Positions 52,559 through 61,167 of a stretch of DNA of 64,000 nt are shown here, one piece after another; within the stretch, counting starts at the first letter, position 1, and every line of letters starts with the position of its first letter. This stretch comes from Pseudosulfitobacter pseudonitzschiae (GTDB lineage: Bacteria > Pseudomonadota > Alphaproteobacteria > Rhodobacterales > Rhodobacteraceae), in the NCBI RefSeq assembly GCF_002222635.1, contig NZ_CP022415.1:3472001-3536000 (forward strand), read 5' to 3'. Under the pieces are notes generated by a model. It did no database searches. It saw only the letters and a list, made by a program, of their open reading frames with translations, and was not told the origin of the DNA. The translations under genes were made by a program, and so were the position numbers.

Positions 52559-53677
52559 TTACATCTTCAGCGCATCTTCGGGTGCTGTCACGTCCAGACC
52601 CAATGCGTCACCCACGGCCGCATAGGTCAGTTTGCCCGCGTGTACGTTCAGCCCCGCCAGCAGGTGCGGGTCTTCGGCACAGGCCTTTTTCCAACCCTTG
52701 TCCGCAAGTGCCAGCATGAACGGCATCGTCGCATTGCTCAGCGCAATCGTCGATGTTCGCGCTACAGCGCCGGGCATGTTGGCTACGCAATAGTGCATGA
52801 TCCCGTCCACATCATAGATGGGATTCTGATGCGTGGTGGCCTTCGAGGTCTCGAAGCAACCGCCTTGGTCAATTGCCACGTCTACCAGCGCGGCGCCAGG
52901 TTTCAGTTCAGACAGTTGCGCTTTCGAGATCAGCTTGGGCGCTGCGGCACCGGGCACCAGTACAGCGCCGATGATCATATCGGCAGCACGCGCCAGTTCT
53001 ATGGTGTTGCCTGCGCTGGCATAGCTGGTCTTGAACACGCCACCAAAGACGTCATCGAGATACCGCATCCGTGGCAGCGACCGGTCCAGCACGGTCACAT
53101 CCGCGCCCATACCCGCCGCGATCCGTGCCGCATGGGTGCCGACGACACCGCCGCCGATCACAACGACGCGGGCTGGGCTCACGCCCGGGACACCACCCAT
53201 CAGGACACCGCGCCCGCCGTTGGCCTTTTGCAGCGTCCACGCGCCAACCTGTGGGGCCAGCCGACCGGCGACCTCTGACATCGGTGCCAGCAACGGCAGG
53301 CCGCCCTGACGGTCTGTGACGGTTTCATAAGCGATGCAGGTCGCACCCGAAGCCAGCAGATCATGCGTCTGGTCGGGGTCCGGTGCCAGATGCAGATAGG
53401 TGAACAAGATCTGCCCCTCGCGTAGCATCTTGCGCTCGCCTGCCTGCGGTTCCTTCACCTTTACGATCATATCTGCGGCGGCAAAGACCTCTTGCGCCGT
53501 TTCGACGATCCGAGCACCCACCGCCGTATAATCCGCATCCTCAAAGCCTGCACCAACGCCGGCACCTGCTTGGATCAGTACAGTGTGGCCGCGCGCCACC
53601 GCCTCTTGTGCGGCGTTGGGCGTCATGCCTACGCGAAATTCTTGTGGCTTGATCTCTGTTGGACATCCGATTTTCAT
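52559..53677 (-). CDS. ald: Alanine dehydrogenase
   Basis: The 372-residue protein is L-alanine dehydrogenase: MKIGCPTEIKPQEFRVGMTP, VKVKEPQAGERKMLREGQIL with catalytic Lys, LFTYLHLAPDPDQT with catalytic His, and the NAD-binding VVVIGGGVVGTHAARIAAGM. It converts alanine to pyruvate and ammonia. The Tpa reaction makes alanine from pyruvate, so Ald would close that loop during taurine growth. It is divergent from an Lrp/AsnC gene, the usual partner that activates ald in response to alanine. Confidence 0.93.
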   Translation of the reverse strand: MKIGCPTEIKPQEFRVGMTPNAAQEAVARGHTVLIQAGAGVGAGFEDADYTAVGARIVETAQEVFAAADMIVKVKEPQAGERKMLREGQILFTYLHLAPDPDQTHDLLASGATCIAYETVTDRQGGLPLLAPMSEVAGRLAPQVGAWTLQKANGGRGVLMGGVPGVSPARVVVIGGGVVGTHAARIAAGMGADVTVLDRSLPRMRYLDDVFGGVFKTSYASAGNTIELARAADMIIGAVLVPGAAAPKLISKAQLSELKPGAALVDVAIDQGGCFETSKATTHQNPIYDVDGIMHYCVANMPGAVARTSTIALSNATMPFMLALADKGWKKACAEDPHLLAGLNVHAGKLTYAAVGDALGLDVTAPEDALKM

Positions 53678-53765
53678 CTGCCATTCCCTGTATTGCAGTA
53701 TGGGGCGTATTTTAACGTGATTGATGCGCAAGAACCCACGAAAGGGGCCTCGCTTTTCGCCTTGA

Positions 53766-53806
53766 TATTCGAATAGTCTGGCGCGAAATGTCTAAATTTT
53801 CGAAGG
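53766..53806. promoter_or_regulatory. Candidate Lrp sites between ald and its regulator
   Basis: Two TTCGAA-centred AT-rich boxes, ATATTCGAATAG near 53766 and TTTTCGAAGG near 53797, are about 31 bases apart (three turns). They lie in front of the Lrp gene and may be its binding sites. Supported by position only. Confidence 0.35.
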
Positions 53807-53817
53807 AACATGCGCAA

Positions 53818-54288
53818 ATGTCAGCAGACGCGACCGATCGGCGTATTCTCGAAGCGCTTCAGCGCAAGGGGCGGATGTCGAATGCAGACCTGTCCGAACA
53901 GGTAAATCTGAGTGCGTCGGCCTGTCACCGGCGTGTGCAGCGGCTTGAGGCCGAAGGGTATATCAAAGACTACGTCGCGCTGTTGGATGCGCGCAAGATG
54001 GGTGTTTCCACCACCGTCTTTGTCGAGATCACCTTGCAAGGACAGGCCGACGAGGTTCTCGACGCTTTTGAAAAGGCGGTGCGGCGCATACCTGACGTGC
54101 TGGAATGTCATCTGATGGCAGGCACCGCCGATTATATCCTTAAGGTTGTCGCCGAAAATACCGAGGATTTTGCACGCATTCACCGTCAGCATCTGGCCCG
54201 CTTGCCGGGGGTGGCGCAGATGCAGTCCAGCTTTGCCTTGCGCACCGTGTTTAAAACGACCGCCCTGCCGGTCTGGGGGGGGAAATGA
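53818..54288 (+). CDS. Lrp/AsnC-family regulator, AldR-like
   Basis: The 156-residue protein (start 53818; 166 residues if the ATG at 53788 is used) is an Lrp: ATDRRILEALQRKGRMSNAD then LSEQVNLSASACHRRVQRL as helix-turn-helix, and a RAM domain with ECHLMAGTADYILKVVAENT. I favour 53818 because AAGGA lies ten bases upstream and the length is then typical. Being divergent from ald, it probably activates ald when alanine is high. Its stop overlaps the GMC gene as ATGA. Confidence 0.85.
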   Translation: MSADATDRRILEALQRKGRMSNADLSEQVNLSASACHRRVQRLEAEGYIKDYVALLDARKMGVSTTVFVEITLQGQADEVLDAFEKAVRRIPDVLECHLMAGTADYILKVVAENTEDFARIHRQHLARLPGVAQMQSSFALRTVFKTTALPVWGGK

Positions 54289-55874
54289 GCGATTGGGATT
54301 ATATCGTTGTCGGCGCAGGCAGCGCCGGATGTGTTGTGGCCAAACGGCTAAGTGACGCAGGCCACCGAGTGCTGGTGCTCGAGGCGGGGGGCAAGGACAA
54401 TTACCATTGGGTGCACATCCCGATGGGTTATCTGTACTGCATCGGCAACCCGCGCACCGACTGGATGTATCGCACAGCACCTGTCGACGGGCTGAACGGC
54501 CGGTCGCTGCTCTATCCGCGTGGCAAGGTGCTGGGCGGCTGTTCGTCGATCAACGGCATGCTGTATCTGCGCGGGCAGGCGGCGGATTATGACGGCTGGC
54601 GGCAGATGGGTCTGACCGGTTGGGGGTGGGACGATGTGCTGCCCTATTTCCTGAAATCCGAAGATTATGTCGATGGCCCTTCGGATATGCACGGCACGGG
54701 CGGTGAGTGGCGTGTGGAAAACCAGCGCTTGCATTGGGATCTGCTGGACGACTGGATGGAGGCTGCGGCGGCTTGGGGTCTGCCGAAGGTCACCGATTTC
54801 AACACCGGCGACAACGAAGGCGTTGGTTATTTCCGCGTCAACCAGCGGAACGGCTGGCGGATGAATACCGCCAAGGCGTTTTTGCGCACTGCGACGGGCA
54901 AGACGTTGAAGGTTGAGACTCAGGCCCACACCCGCCGCATCCTGATTGAGGACGGGCGCGCCGTAGGGGTCGAATACGAACGCACGGGCCGGATACTTCA
55001 GGCGCGTGCGGGTGCCGAGGTGATCTTGTGTGCCGGTGCGGTCAACAGCCCGCAAATCCTGCAATTGTCGGGTATCGGTCCGGGTGATCTGTTGCAAGAA
55101 CACGGTATCGCTGTCCAGCACGACGCGCCGCAGGTGGGTGCCAACCTTCAAGACCACCTGCAATTGCGCTGTGCGTGGCGGCTGACGCGGGCCAAAACGC
55201 TGAATACGATGGCCAACAGTCTGTGGGGCAAGGCGATGATCGGTATGGAATATGCCATGCGCCGCAGCGGCCCTATGTCGATGGCCCCCAGCCAGCTTGG
55301 CGCTTTCAGCAAATCGCGACCCGATCTTGCAACTGCGGATCTGGAGTATCATGTGCAACCGCTGTCGCTCGAGGCCTTTGGCCAGCCACTGCACAACTTT
55401 CCCGCCATCACCGCCAGCGTCTGCAATCTGCGACCGCAAAGCCGTGGCACGGTGCAGATCGCGTCGGCAGACCCGCATCAGGCACCGGTGATTGCCCCCA
55501 ACTACCTGTCGACCGAAGGCGACCTTCAGGTGGCGCGCGACGCAATCCGGCAGGTGCGGGCAATCATGGCGCAAAGCCCGATGCAACGTTATGCTCCCGA
55601 GGAAATGAAACCGGGTGCGCAGGCGCAGACCGATGCGGAACTGGCGCAGGCGGCGGGGGATGTCGGCACGACGATCTTTCACCCGACCTGCACCGTTCGT
55701 ATGGGTGGCGACGATGCGCCGCTGGATGGTCAGATGCGCCTGCGCGGGATTGGCGGGCTGCGCGTGGTGGATGCCAGTGCGATGCCCGCGATCCCCAGTG
55801 GCAACACCAACGCGCCGACAATCATGATGGCGGAAAAAGCCAGCGATATGATTCTGATGGCTGCGCGGGGCTGA
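54285..55874 (+). CDS. GMC-family FAD oxidoreductase (choline dehydrogenase-like)
   Basis: The 529-residue protein has the GMC pattern: DYIVVGAGSAGCVVAKRLSD for FAD, GKVLGGCSSINGMLYLRGQA (signature 1), GAVNSPQILQLSGIGPGDLL (signature 2), and the C-terminal active-site His in TTIFHPTCTVRMGGD with GNTNAPTIMMAEKASDM. It oxidises an alcohol; choline, glucose or long-chain alcohol dehydrogenases share this form. Coupling to the Lrp gene through ATGA is unexpected, and the substrate may relate to the amino acid sensed by that regulator. Confidence 0.85.
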   Translation: MSDWDYIVVGAGSAGCVVAKRLSDAGHRVLVLEAGGKDNYHWVHIPMGYLYCIGNPRTDWMYRTAPVDGLNGRSLLYPRGKVLGGCSSINGMLYLRGQAADYDGWRQMGLTGWGWDDVLPYFLKSEDYVDGPSDMHGTGGEWRVENQRLHWDLLDDWMEAAAAWGLPKVTDFNTGDNEGVGYFRVNQRNGWRMNTAKAFLRTATGKTLKVETQAHTRRILIEDGRAVGVEYERTGRILQARAGAEVILCAGAVNSPQILQLSGIGPGDLLQEHGIAVQHDAPQVGANLQDHLQLRCAWRLTRAKTLNTMANSLWGKAMIGMEYAMRRSGPMSMAPSQLGAFSKSRPDLATADLEYHVQPLSLEAFGQPLHNFPAITASVCNLRPQSRGTVQIASADPHQAPVIAPNYLSTEGDLQVARDAIRQVRAIMAQSPMQRYAPEEMKPGAQAQTDAELAQAAGDVGTTIFHPTCTVRMGGDDAPLDGQMRLRGIGGLRVVDASAMPAIPSGNTNAPTIMMAEKASDMILMAARG

Positions 55875-55947
55875 AAGAAACGCATCGGTCAGGCATTGGT
55901 TCAAACCCGCCCGATATCCCTGTTGTATTGAACGAACGGAGACTGCT

Positions 55948-56013
55948 GTGCGCATGGTTTTGATGATGGTTTGCCTTGCACTTGTGGGGACACTTCTGGC
56001 GCTAGGTGTTTGA
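55948..56013 (+). pseudogene. Truncated small hydrophobic peptide gene cut by the IS481 remnant
   Basis: GTG at 55948, six bases after GGAG, opens 21 codons ending LLALGV. The sequence MRMVLMMVCLALVGTLLALG looks like a signal peptide of a small secreted or lipoprotein. Its stop codon (56011-56013) belongs to the IS left end TGTTTGATCCC, so the rest of the gene is missing. The original product is unknown. Confidence 0.45.
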
Positions 56014-56118
56014 TCCCGCGGTTTGATGGGGCGCTCCTTTCGCAGGAATGGAAGGAGGCATTATGGGACAAGTTCGTCATGGGAGCGCCACGACCAGGCA
56101 CGCCGTCAGAGCCGCAAT
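56007..56118 (+). mobile_element. IS481-family left-end remnant, copy A
   Basis: This 112-base piece starts TGTTTGATCCCGCGGTTTGA and contains the first codons of the transposase (MGQVRHGSATTRHAVRAA). It aligns over its whole length with copy B at 59462 with about nine differences. After 56118 the match stops abruptly, so the remainder of the element was lost. Confidence 0.75.
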
Positions 56119-56302
56119 CTCCGAGTCTGAAGCGACCGTGCACCAAAATGCAGCGCTCTTTGACGAGACGATTCGGACCTGCCGGTCGCTAACCGCAGAC
56201 ATGAACGATGTGGAGGAAAGCCTGCGCATCTTCCGGCTTGGCGATGTCGAACCTTTTGTGCAGTTGCGGGTCGGAATCGCCTGAACTCGCTGATTTGGTC
56301 CC

Positions 56303-56342
56303 CTGAAAACAACAAACCCCCGCAGGCGCTGCCATGCGGGGG
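56303..56342 (-). terminator. Intrinsic terminator of rpsU
   Basis: On the minus strand CCCCCGCA (56342-56335) pairs with TGCGGGGG (56324-56317) and is followed by TTTGTTGTTTTC. The stem has eight pairs, all but one G-C rich. Confidence 0.85.
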
Positions 56343-56376
56343 TCCGTAATCTTAAGCAGCTTACGCCGGGGATGAC

Positions 56377-56583
56377 TTACATCATACCTTCGCGTTGAGC
56401 CTTTTTGCGTGCCAGCTTGCGGGCACGGCGGATCGCTTCGGCTTTCTCGCGTGCTTTTTTCTCGGAGGGCTTCTCGAAATGCTGCTTGAGCTTCATTTCA
56501 CGGAACACACCTTCGCGCTGAAGTTTTTTCTTCAGGGCGCGCAGCGCTTGATCGACGTTGTTGTCGCGAACACTAACCTGCAT
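56377..56583 (-). CDS. rpsU: 30S ribosomal protein S21
   Basis: The 68-residue, very basic protein reads [20 protein letters not shown] then [20 protein letters not shown], the S21 pattern. It takes part in translation initiation on the small subunit. It stands alone with its own promoter and terminator. Confidence 0.96.
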   Translation of the reverse strand: MQVSVRDNNVDQALRALKKKLQREGVFREMKLKQHFEKPSEKKAREKAEAIRRARKLARKKAQREGMM

Positions 56584-56635
56584 GTGGTTTTCACCACCTT
56601 TCTAAGTTGAGTTGCAAGGATTTGCAGGAAGTGGG

Positions 56636-56664
56636 CATATAGCAACTGCGCCCTAGTTTGTCCA
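56636..56664 (-). promoter_or_regulatory. Sigma-70-type promoter of rpsU
   Basis: On the minus strand TGGACA (56664-56659), 17 bases, TATATG (56641-56636). It lies about 53 bases before the rpsU start and has the same TATATG -10 box as rpmI. Confidence 0.65.
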
Positions 56665-56698
56665 GTACCCGGACGACCTGCCAAAATGAGGTATCGCG

Positions 56699-57391
56699 AT
56701 GACTGCCAACTATACCGAAACCAAAGAGGCACTCTTGCAGGCGGCCTTGCCGCATGTGGCTTTTGACGGATGGAGCGATGCTACATTTCAGGCTGCGGTC
56801 CGCGATGCGGACGTCGCCCCGGCAGTTGCGCGCGCGGTCTGTCCGCGCGGTGCGGTGGATCTGGCGCTGGCCTATCATGCGGCAGGCGATCAGGCGATGC
56901 TGGATAGGTTGCAATCCGAAGACCTCAGCGCCCTGCGTTTTCGCGACCGGATCGCAGCGGCGGTACGCTATCGGCTTGAGGCTATTGAGGATAAGGAGGC
57001 CGTGCGCCGCGGCACCACGCTGTTTGCCCTGCCGACCCATGCCGCAGACGGGGCAAAGGCGATCTGGGGCACTGCCGATGCCATCTGGACGGCGCTTGGC
57101 GATACCTCGGATGATGTGAACTGGTACACCAAACGCGCAACACTGTCGGGGGTTTACGGGTCCACTGTTCTTTACTGGCTGGGTGATGACAGTGTGGATC
57201 ATCAGGCGACATGGGCCTTTCTGGACCGGCGGATCGACAACGTCATGCAGATCGAAAAGCTCAAGGCGCAGGTGCGCGAAAATCCGGTCCTGTCAAAGAT
57301 GATGGCGGGCCCGAACAAGCTGATGCAGACAATCAAACGCCCTTCTGGACTTGGTGGTTTTCCGGGGCGCTGGAGCGGACCGAAGAACTGA
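56699..57391 (+). CDS. COQ9-family ubiquinone biosynthesis protein
   Basis: The 230-residue protein matches COQ9: an N-terminal TetR-like helical part (EALLQAALPHVAFDGWSDAT) and a C-terminal half with DVNWYTKRATLSGVYGSTVL and YWLGDDSVDHQATWAFLDRR. COQ9 binds lipid and helps the COQ7 hydroxylase. It is followed by two quinone oxidoreductases, so three quinone-related genes stand in a row on one strand. It is divergent from rpsU. Confidence 0.88.
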   Translation: MTANYTETKEALLQAALPHVAFDGWSDATFQAAVRDADVAPAVARAVCPRGAVDLALAYHAAGDQAMLDRLQSEDLSALRFRDRIAAAVRYRLEAIEDKEAVRRGTTLFALPTHAADGAKAIWGTADAIWTALGDTSDDVNWYTKRATLSGVYGSTVLYWLGDDSVDHQATWAFLDRRIDNVMQIEKLKAQVRENPVLSKMMAGPNKLMQTIKRPSGLGGFPGRWSGPKN

Positions 57392-57484
57392 CGTGACGTG
57401 CCGCGAAGGCGGTGCCATGCGGCACTGGTTCCGTCGCCGCCTGCGGCCTGCTAGGCATGTGCAAATGAAATTCAGGAGGCTTCA

Positions 57485-58474
57485 ATGACCCAGACAATGC
57501 GCGCGATCGAGATCACCAAGCCGGGCGGGCCGGAAGTGTTGCAACTCACAGACCGCCCCATGCCTCGGGCCGGCCACGGCCAAGTGGTCATAAAGGTTGC
57601 CTTTGCCGGTGTGAACCGTCCGGATGCTTTGCAGCGCGCAGGTATGTACAACCCGCCCAAAACCGCAAGCGACTTGCCCGGTCTTGAGGCATCGGGCGAG
57701 ATTTCGGAAATTGGCGCCGGTGTCACCGGTTGGGCTGTGGGCGATCAGGTCTGCGCCCTGCTGCCCGGTGGCGGTTATGCGGAATATGTGGCCACCCCTG
57801 CGGCGCACTGTCTACCCGTGCCCGATGGTCTGGACATGAAACAGGCTGCCTGCCTGCCTGAAACCTTCTTTACTGTCTGGTCCAATGTTTTCACCCGTGG
57901 TGGGTTGAAAGGAGGCGAGCGGTTTTTGATCCACGGCGGCTCCAGCGGCATTGGCACCACAGCGATCCAGCTGGCCCAGCATTTCGGGGCGCGGGTCTTT
58001 GTTACCGCCGGTTCGGCCGAGAAATGTGCTGCTTGCGTCGAACTGGGGGCGGAACGGGCCATCAACTACAAGGAAGAAGACTTTGTCGAGGTGATGAAAG
58101 AGGCCGGTGGCGCCGATTTGATCCTTGATATGGTGGGTGGCGATTATATCCCGCGCAACTTCTCGGCGCTGGCCGATGACGGGCGGCTGGTGCAGATCGC
58201 GTTCCTGCAAGGACCCAAGGTTGATATGAACTTTGTCCAGCTGATGACGCGCCGCCTGACAATGACAGGCAGCACCCTGCGTCCGCAAAGCGATCTGGCC
58301 AAGGCACGGATCGCGCAAGACCTGCGCGAAGCGGTCTGGCCGCTTTTGGCAGCGGGCAAGGTGGCACCGGTGATGGACAGCACGTTTGCATTTGAGCAGG
58401 CTTGTGATGCCCATACGCGCATGGAAACCAGCACGCATATCGGTAAGATCGTTCTAGAAATTGGCGGCGCATAG
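57485..58474 (+). CDS. NAD(P)H-quinone oxidoreductase, TP53I3 (PIG3)-type
   Basis: The 329-residue protein is a zinc-less medium-chain reductase of the PIG3 group: MRAIEITKPGGPEVLQLTDR, GVNRPDALQRAGMYNPPKTA, PGLEASGEISEIGAGVTGWA and the NADPH fold FLIHGGSSGIGTTAIQLAQH. It reduces quinones by single- or two-electron steps. The ATG has AGGAGGCTTCA before it. The next, related gene begins 11 bases after its stop; the two share the fold but are clearly diverged. Confidence 0.88.
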   Translation: MTQTMRAIEITKPGGPEVLQLTDRPMPRAGHGQVVIKVAFAGVNRPDALQRAGMYNPPKTASDLPGLEASGEISEIGAGVTGWAVGDQVCALLPGGGYAEYVATPAAHCLPVPDGLDMKQAACLPETFFTVWSNVFTRGGLKGGERFLIHGGSSGIGTTAIQLAQHFGARVFVTAGSAEKCAACVELGAERAINYKEEDFVEVMKEAGGADLILDMVGGDYIPRNFSALADDGRLVQIAFLQGPKVDMNFVQLMTRRLTMTGSTLRPQSDLAKARIAQDLREAVWPLLAAGKVAPVMDSTFAFEQACDAHTRMETSTHIGKIVLEIGGA

Positions 58475-58485
58475 GGAGACTGCGA

Positions 58486-59460
58486 ATGGCACTGACTGCA
58501 CTTATCAAAGAGGCCGGAGGGCCCGAGAATTTCATCCTCGAAGATCTTCCCGTAGGCGATCCCGGTGCGGGAGAGGTTCGCATCGCGCACAAAGCTGTGG
58601 GATTGAACTTTATCGACGTCTACCAACGCACCGGACTTTATCCGATGAATTTGCCCCACGCGTTGGGAATGGAAGCAGCAGGTATCATCGAAGCGGTCGG
58701 CGAAGGGGTGACGCACCTCAAGGCAGGCGACCGTGCTGCCTATGCCGCGCAACCGCCCGGAGCCTATTGCGAAGCGCGGGTGATGCCCGCCGCACAGGTC
58801 TGTCCGCTGCCCGATGACATCAGTTTCGAGCAAGGCGCCGCGATGATGCTTAAAGGTATGACCACGCAATATTTGTTGCACCGCACCACACCGTTGCAGA
58901 TGGGCGATACCGTTCTGTTTCACGCCGCCGCCGGAGGTGTGGGGCTGATCGCCTGCCAGTGGGCGCGGGCCGAGGGGATCAACTTGATCGGCACTGCCGG
59001 GACAGATGAAAAATGCGCCCTCGCGCTGGAGCACGGCGCGACCCATTGCATCAACTACCGCACCGAAGATTGGGTTGCACAGGTGCGCGAAATCACTGGT
59101 GGCAAGGGTGTCGATGCGGTGATGGACGCCGTGGGCAAGGACACCTTCGATGGCTCGCTGGACAGCTTGAAACCCTTGGGTATGATGATTTCCTTCGGCA
59201 ACGCATCCGGTCCGGTGCCGCCTTTCAATCTGGGTGTTCTGGGGCCAAAGGGGTCATTGAAAATCACCCGTCCGACGCTGTTCACCCACATCAGTGACCA
59301 CGCCACCTGCCAGCAGATGGCGCAGCATCTGTTCGACAAGGTCTTGTCGGGTGACGTGGACATTCGTATCGACCAACGCTTTGCGCTTAAGGATGTGGCC
59401 GACGCCCATCGCGCGCTGGAAGCCCGCAAGACGACAGGCAGCACAATTCTCACGCTTTAG
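58486..59460 (+). CDS. NADPH:quinone oxidoreductase, QOR type
   Basis: The 324-residue protein is a QOR-like medium-chain reductase: GLNFIDVYQRTGLYPMNLPH then ALGMEAAGIIEAVGEGVTHL, VLFHAAAGGVGLIACQWARA for NADPH binding, and KGVDAVMDAVGKDTFDGSLD. It reduces quinone or alkenal substrates. The TAG stop is followed after one base by an IS481 left end, so the element landed exactly at the gene end without harming it. Confidence 0.9.
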   Translation: MALTALIKEAGGPENFILEDLPVGDPGAGEVRIAHKAVGLNFIDVYQRTGLYPMNLPHALGMEAAGIIEAVGEGVTHLKAGDRAAYAAQPPGAYCEARVMPAAQVCPLPDDISFEQGAAMMLKGMTTQYLLHRTTPLQMGDTVLFHAAAGGVGLIACQWARAEGINLIGTAGTDEKCALALEHGATHCINYRTEDWVAQVREITGGKGVDAVMDAVGKDTFDGSLDSLKPLGMMISFGNASGPVPPFNLGVLGPKGSLKITRPTLFTHISDHATCQQMAQHLFDKVLSGDVDIRIDQRFALKDVADAHRALEARKTTGSTILTL

Positions 59461-59461
59461 A

Positions 59462-59944
59462 TGTTTGATCCCACGGTTTGATGGTGCGATCCTTTCTCAG
59501 GCTTGGAAGGAAGCATTATGGGACAAGTTCGTCATGGGAGCGCCACGACCACGCACGCCGTCAGAGCTGCAATACAGCAATCCACTGCCGGGCAATGGAC
59601 AACGGCATCCAGTTCGCCGAGCGGCCCCGCAACCGGAACACAGCATACTCGAGGCAAATGGGATCGAGCACCGCCTGACAAAGCCAAACCATCCGTGGAC
59701 TAATGGCCAGGTCGAGCGGATGAACCGAACGATTAAGGAGGCGACGGTGAAATGATACCATTACGACAGCCGTGATCAGCTGCGCACGCACCTCGCGGAC
59801 TTCATCGCGGCCTACAACTTCGCACGCCGCCTCAAGACCCTCAGCGGCCTTACGCCCTACGAATACATCTGCAAAATCTGGACTTCAGAGCCAGATAGAT
59901 TCATCCTAAATCCAATCCACCAGATGCCGGGACTGAACATCTAG
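59462..59944 (+). pseudogene. Decayed IS481-family element, copy B, with broken transposase
   Basis: The element starts TGTTTGATCCCACGGTTTGA, with transposase start at 59518 (MGQVRHGSATTTHAVRAAIQ). A large internal deletion joins this to the catalytic end: DNGIQFAERPRNRNTAYSR in one frame, then NGIEHRLTKPNHPWTNGQVE in another, and after a TGA stop (an Arg codon in relatives, KRYHY to K-stop-YHY) the C-terminus NFARRLKTLSGLTPYEYICK. It has at least one large deletion, one frameshift and one nonsense change, so it is not mobile. No right inverted repeat is seen after 59944. Confidence 0.85.
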
Positions 59945-60184
59945 CCGATGCAGGGCCTTGTTGGGCAAATTCGTGACCGAAGGCCACCTTCTGGCCCATC
60001 ACCATTGCGCTGGTCACCTACCCGAAGTTGCCGCCAGAATTACCCGGTGTGATGCCTTCCAGTCGACCTTTCGCCTCTTGCTCCCAGATGTCCCGCAGCC
60101 CAAGAACACAGCCTTCATCCTTCGCGTCACAGGTCAGCGCGGTTTGCGCAGTCCGCACTGTGAAGTAGAGTAGTTAGACCCACC
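59945..60184. other. Element debris, unassigned
   Basis: No gene is supported. The start, GGGCCTTGTTGGGCAAATTC at about 59953, resembles the left end of IS5-type elements (GGGCTTTGTTGCxCAAAT), but no matching transposase or right end follows. The rest is unreadable in all frames. Confidence 0.35.
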
Positions 60185-60480
60185 GAATATGTTCAGGATG
60201 ATCAGCAGCTTAAAAGCAACGATCCACATCCACCAAAGCGATAAGCTTTTCCAAGGCACGCCAGGCCTTAGGCCGCTCGAACACCGGGCGCAGCCTGATA
60301 GCACCCTAGCTGAGGGTGAAAAAGAAAATGAAAGAGCCGAGTATCGCGCCGACAGCGAAAAACCCCCGCCAATCAGCGAACCGGGCAGATAGAATACTCT
60401 GCACCCCATACCAGATCAGGAAAGCTGGCCACACCGGCACTGAGTCCGGCAGTAAACGTCTGGTTGCCCCATGACCCGGG
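60185..60480 (-). pseudogene. Possible C-terminal fragment of a LysE/ArgO-type exporter
   Basis: On the minus strand one frame reads QSILSARFADWRGFFAVGAI, LGSFIFFFTLS, stop, GAIRLRPVFERPKAWRALEK LIALV (in two pieces), then shifts frame to MWIVAFKLLIILNIFGG. The RPVFERPKAWRxLExLIALVMWxIAxKLL pattern is typical of the end of LysE/ArgO exporters. A nonsense codon and a frameshift make it a dead remnant. The N-terminal half is missing. Confidence 0.45.
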
Positions 60481-60534
60481 CGAGGTGTCCGTGATCAGGC
60501 GGTTTCCGCAAGGTGCCTATCCCGGCTGCCTCGT

Positions 60535-61010
60535 CTAGTTTGCCTTTACTGATGTTTCGTCAATAAAGACAACGCGCGCCGGATGCTTCGGCATCGCGGG
60601 AATGCGGTGTTCGAACCAGTCTTTGCGCTGTCGTCTTACTTTGACACGGCGGCGTTCGGGGGTGACCAGTGACCAATTTATACGTGTAGCCCAACTTGCA
60701 AAGGAATTTACCGATGGCGTTGGGGTGCACCCGAACGCGCGTTGGGTCAAACAGGGCCGCACTCAGTTCGGGCATCGTGATGTCACCATCTTGCTCGATG
60801 ATTTTGACAAAGAAGCCCAGATGCAGGTCCAGCTTGCCCTTGCCTTTCAGCCGACCTTGCGGAGCGGCTGGCCTGTCCGTCGGGTCGCACGCGCTCATTG
60901 GGCTCCCGTGGCTGGCGAAAGCTTCATATCTAGGGCCGCCGCGCGACCACTCACCCTTCCGCAATGTATCGCTGAAATCGCGGCCCGCTGCGATAATAGC
61001 TGCGCAGGGG
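60535..61010 (-). pseudogene. Broken IS630-family transposase
   Basis: Read on the minus strand it has a helix-turn-helix part (RVSGRAAALDMKLSPATGA), then GRLKGKGKLDLHLGFFVKII, EQDGDITMPELSAALFDPTR, HPNAIGKFLCKLGYTYK and, in another frame, RRRVKVRRQRKDWFEHRIPA with VVFIDETSVKAN. The last piece holds the first Asp of the DDE site; all downstream catalytic parts are missing. At least two frameshifts separate the parts, so it is an inactive remnant. Confidence 0.75.
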
Positions 61011-61167
61011 AGACGGCTAGTGATCGTGTCGGGCTTTCACGCAGTCACGCGGATTGATCTGCTTGTGCGTGACGTGCGCCTAATACCTGATAAAAACACT
61101 CTTGAATACGTTGCATGATACCTGTAGCCGCTTCTCGACTAAATCACTCAGGAACGGGATTAGATAG

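Larger units (their letters stand above)
55875..56376. other. Intergenic with IS481 left-end remnant and truncated small ORF
   Basis: No intact gene lies between the GMC gene and rpsU. The stretch holds a short hydrophobic reading frame (55948-56013), the first 112 bases of an IS481-type element (56007-56118), an unassigned segment to about 56300 and the rpsU terminator. The frame starting MGQVRHGSATTRHAVRAAIS at 56063 is the transposase start fused to unrelated sequence. Confidence 0.65.

Noticed and set aside
54348-55955. 535-residue minus-strand frame over the GMC gene
   Set aside because: Antisense shadow; GMC signatures lie on the plus strand.
56063-56284. A 73-78 residue gene starting MGQVRHGSATT
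   Set aside because: Its start is the IS481 transposase N-terminus and the rest is unrelated sequence after a deletion point, so it is a remnant fusion.
61050-61167. Cobalamin riboswitch or Fur box before the metal importer
   Set aside because: No B12-box-like or 19-bp Fur-like palindrome could be read; the leader looks unstructured by eye.
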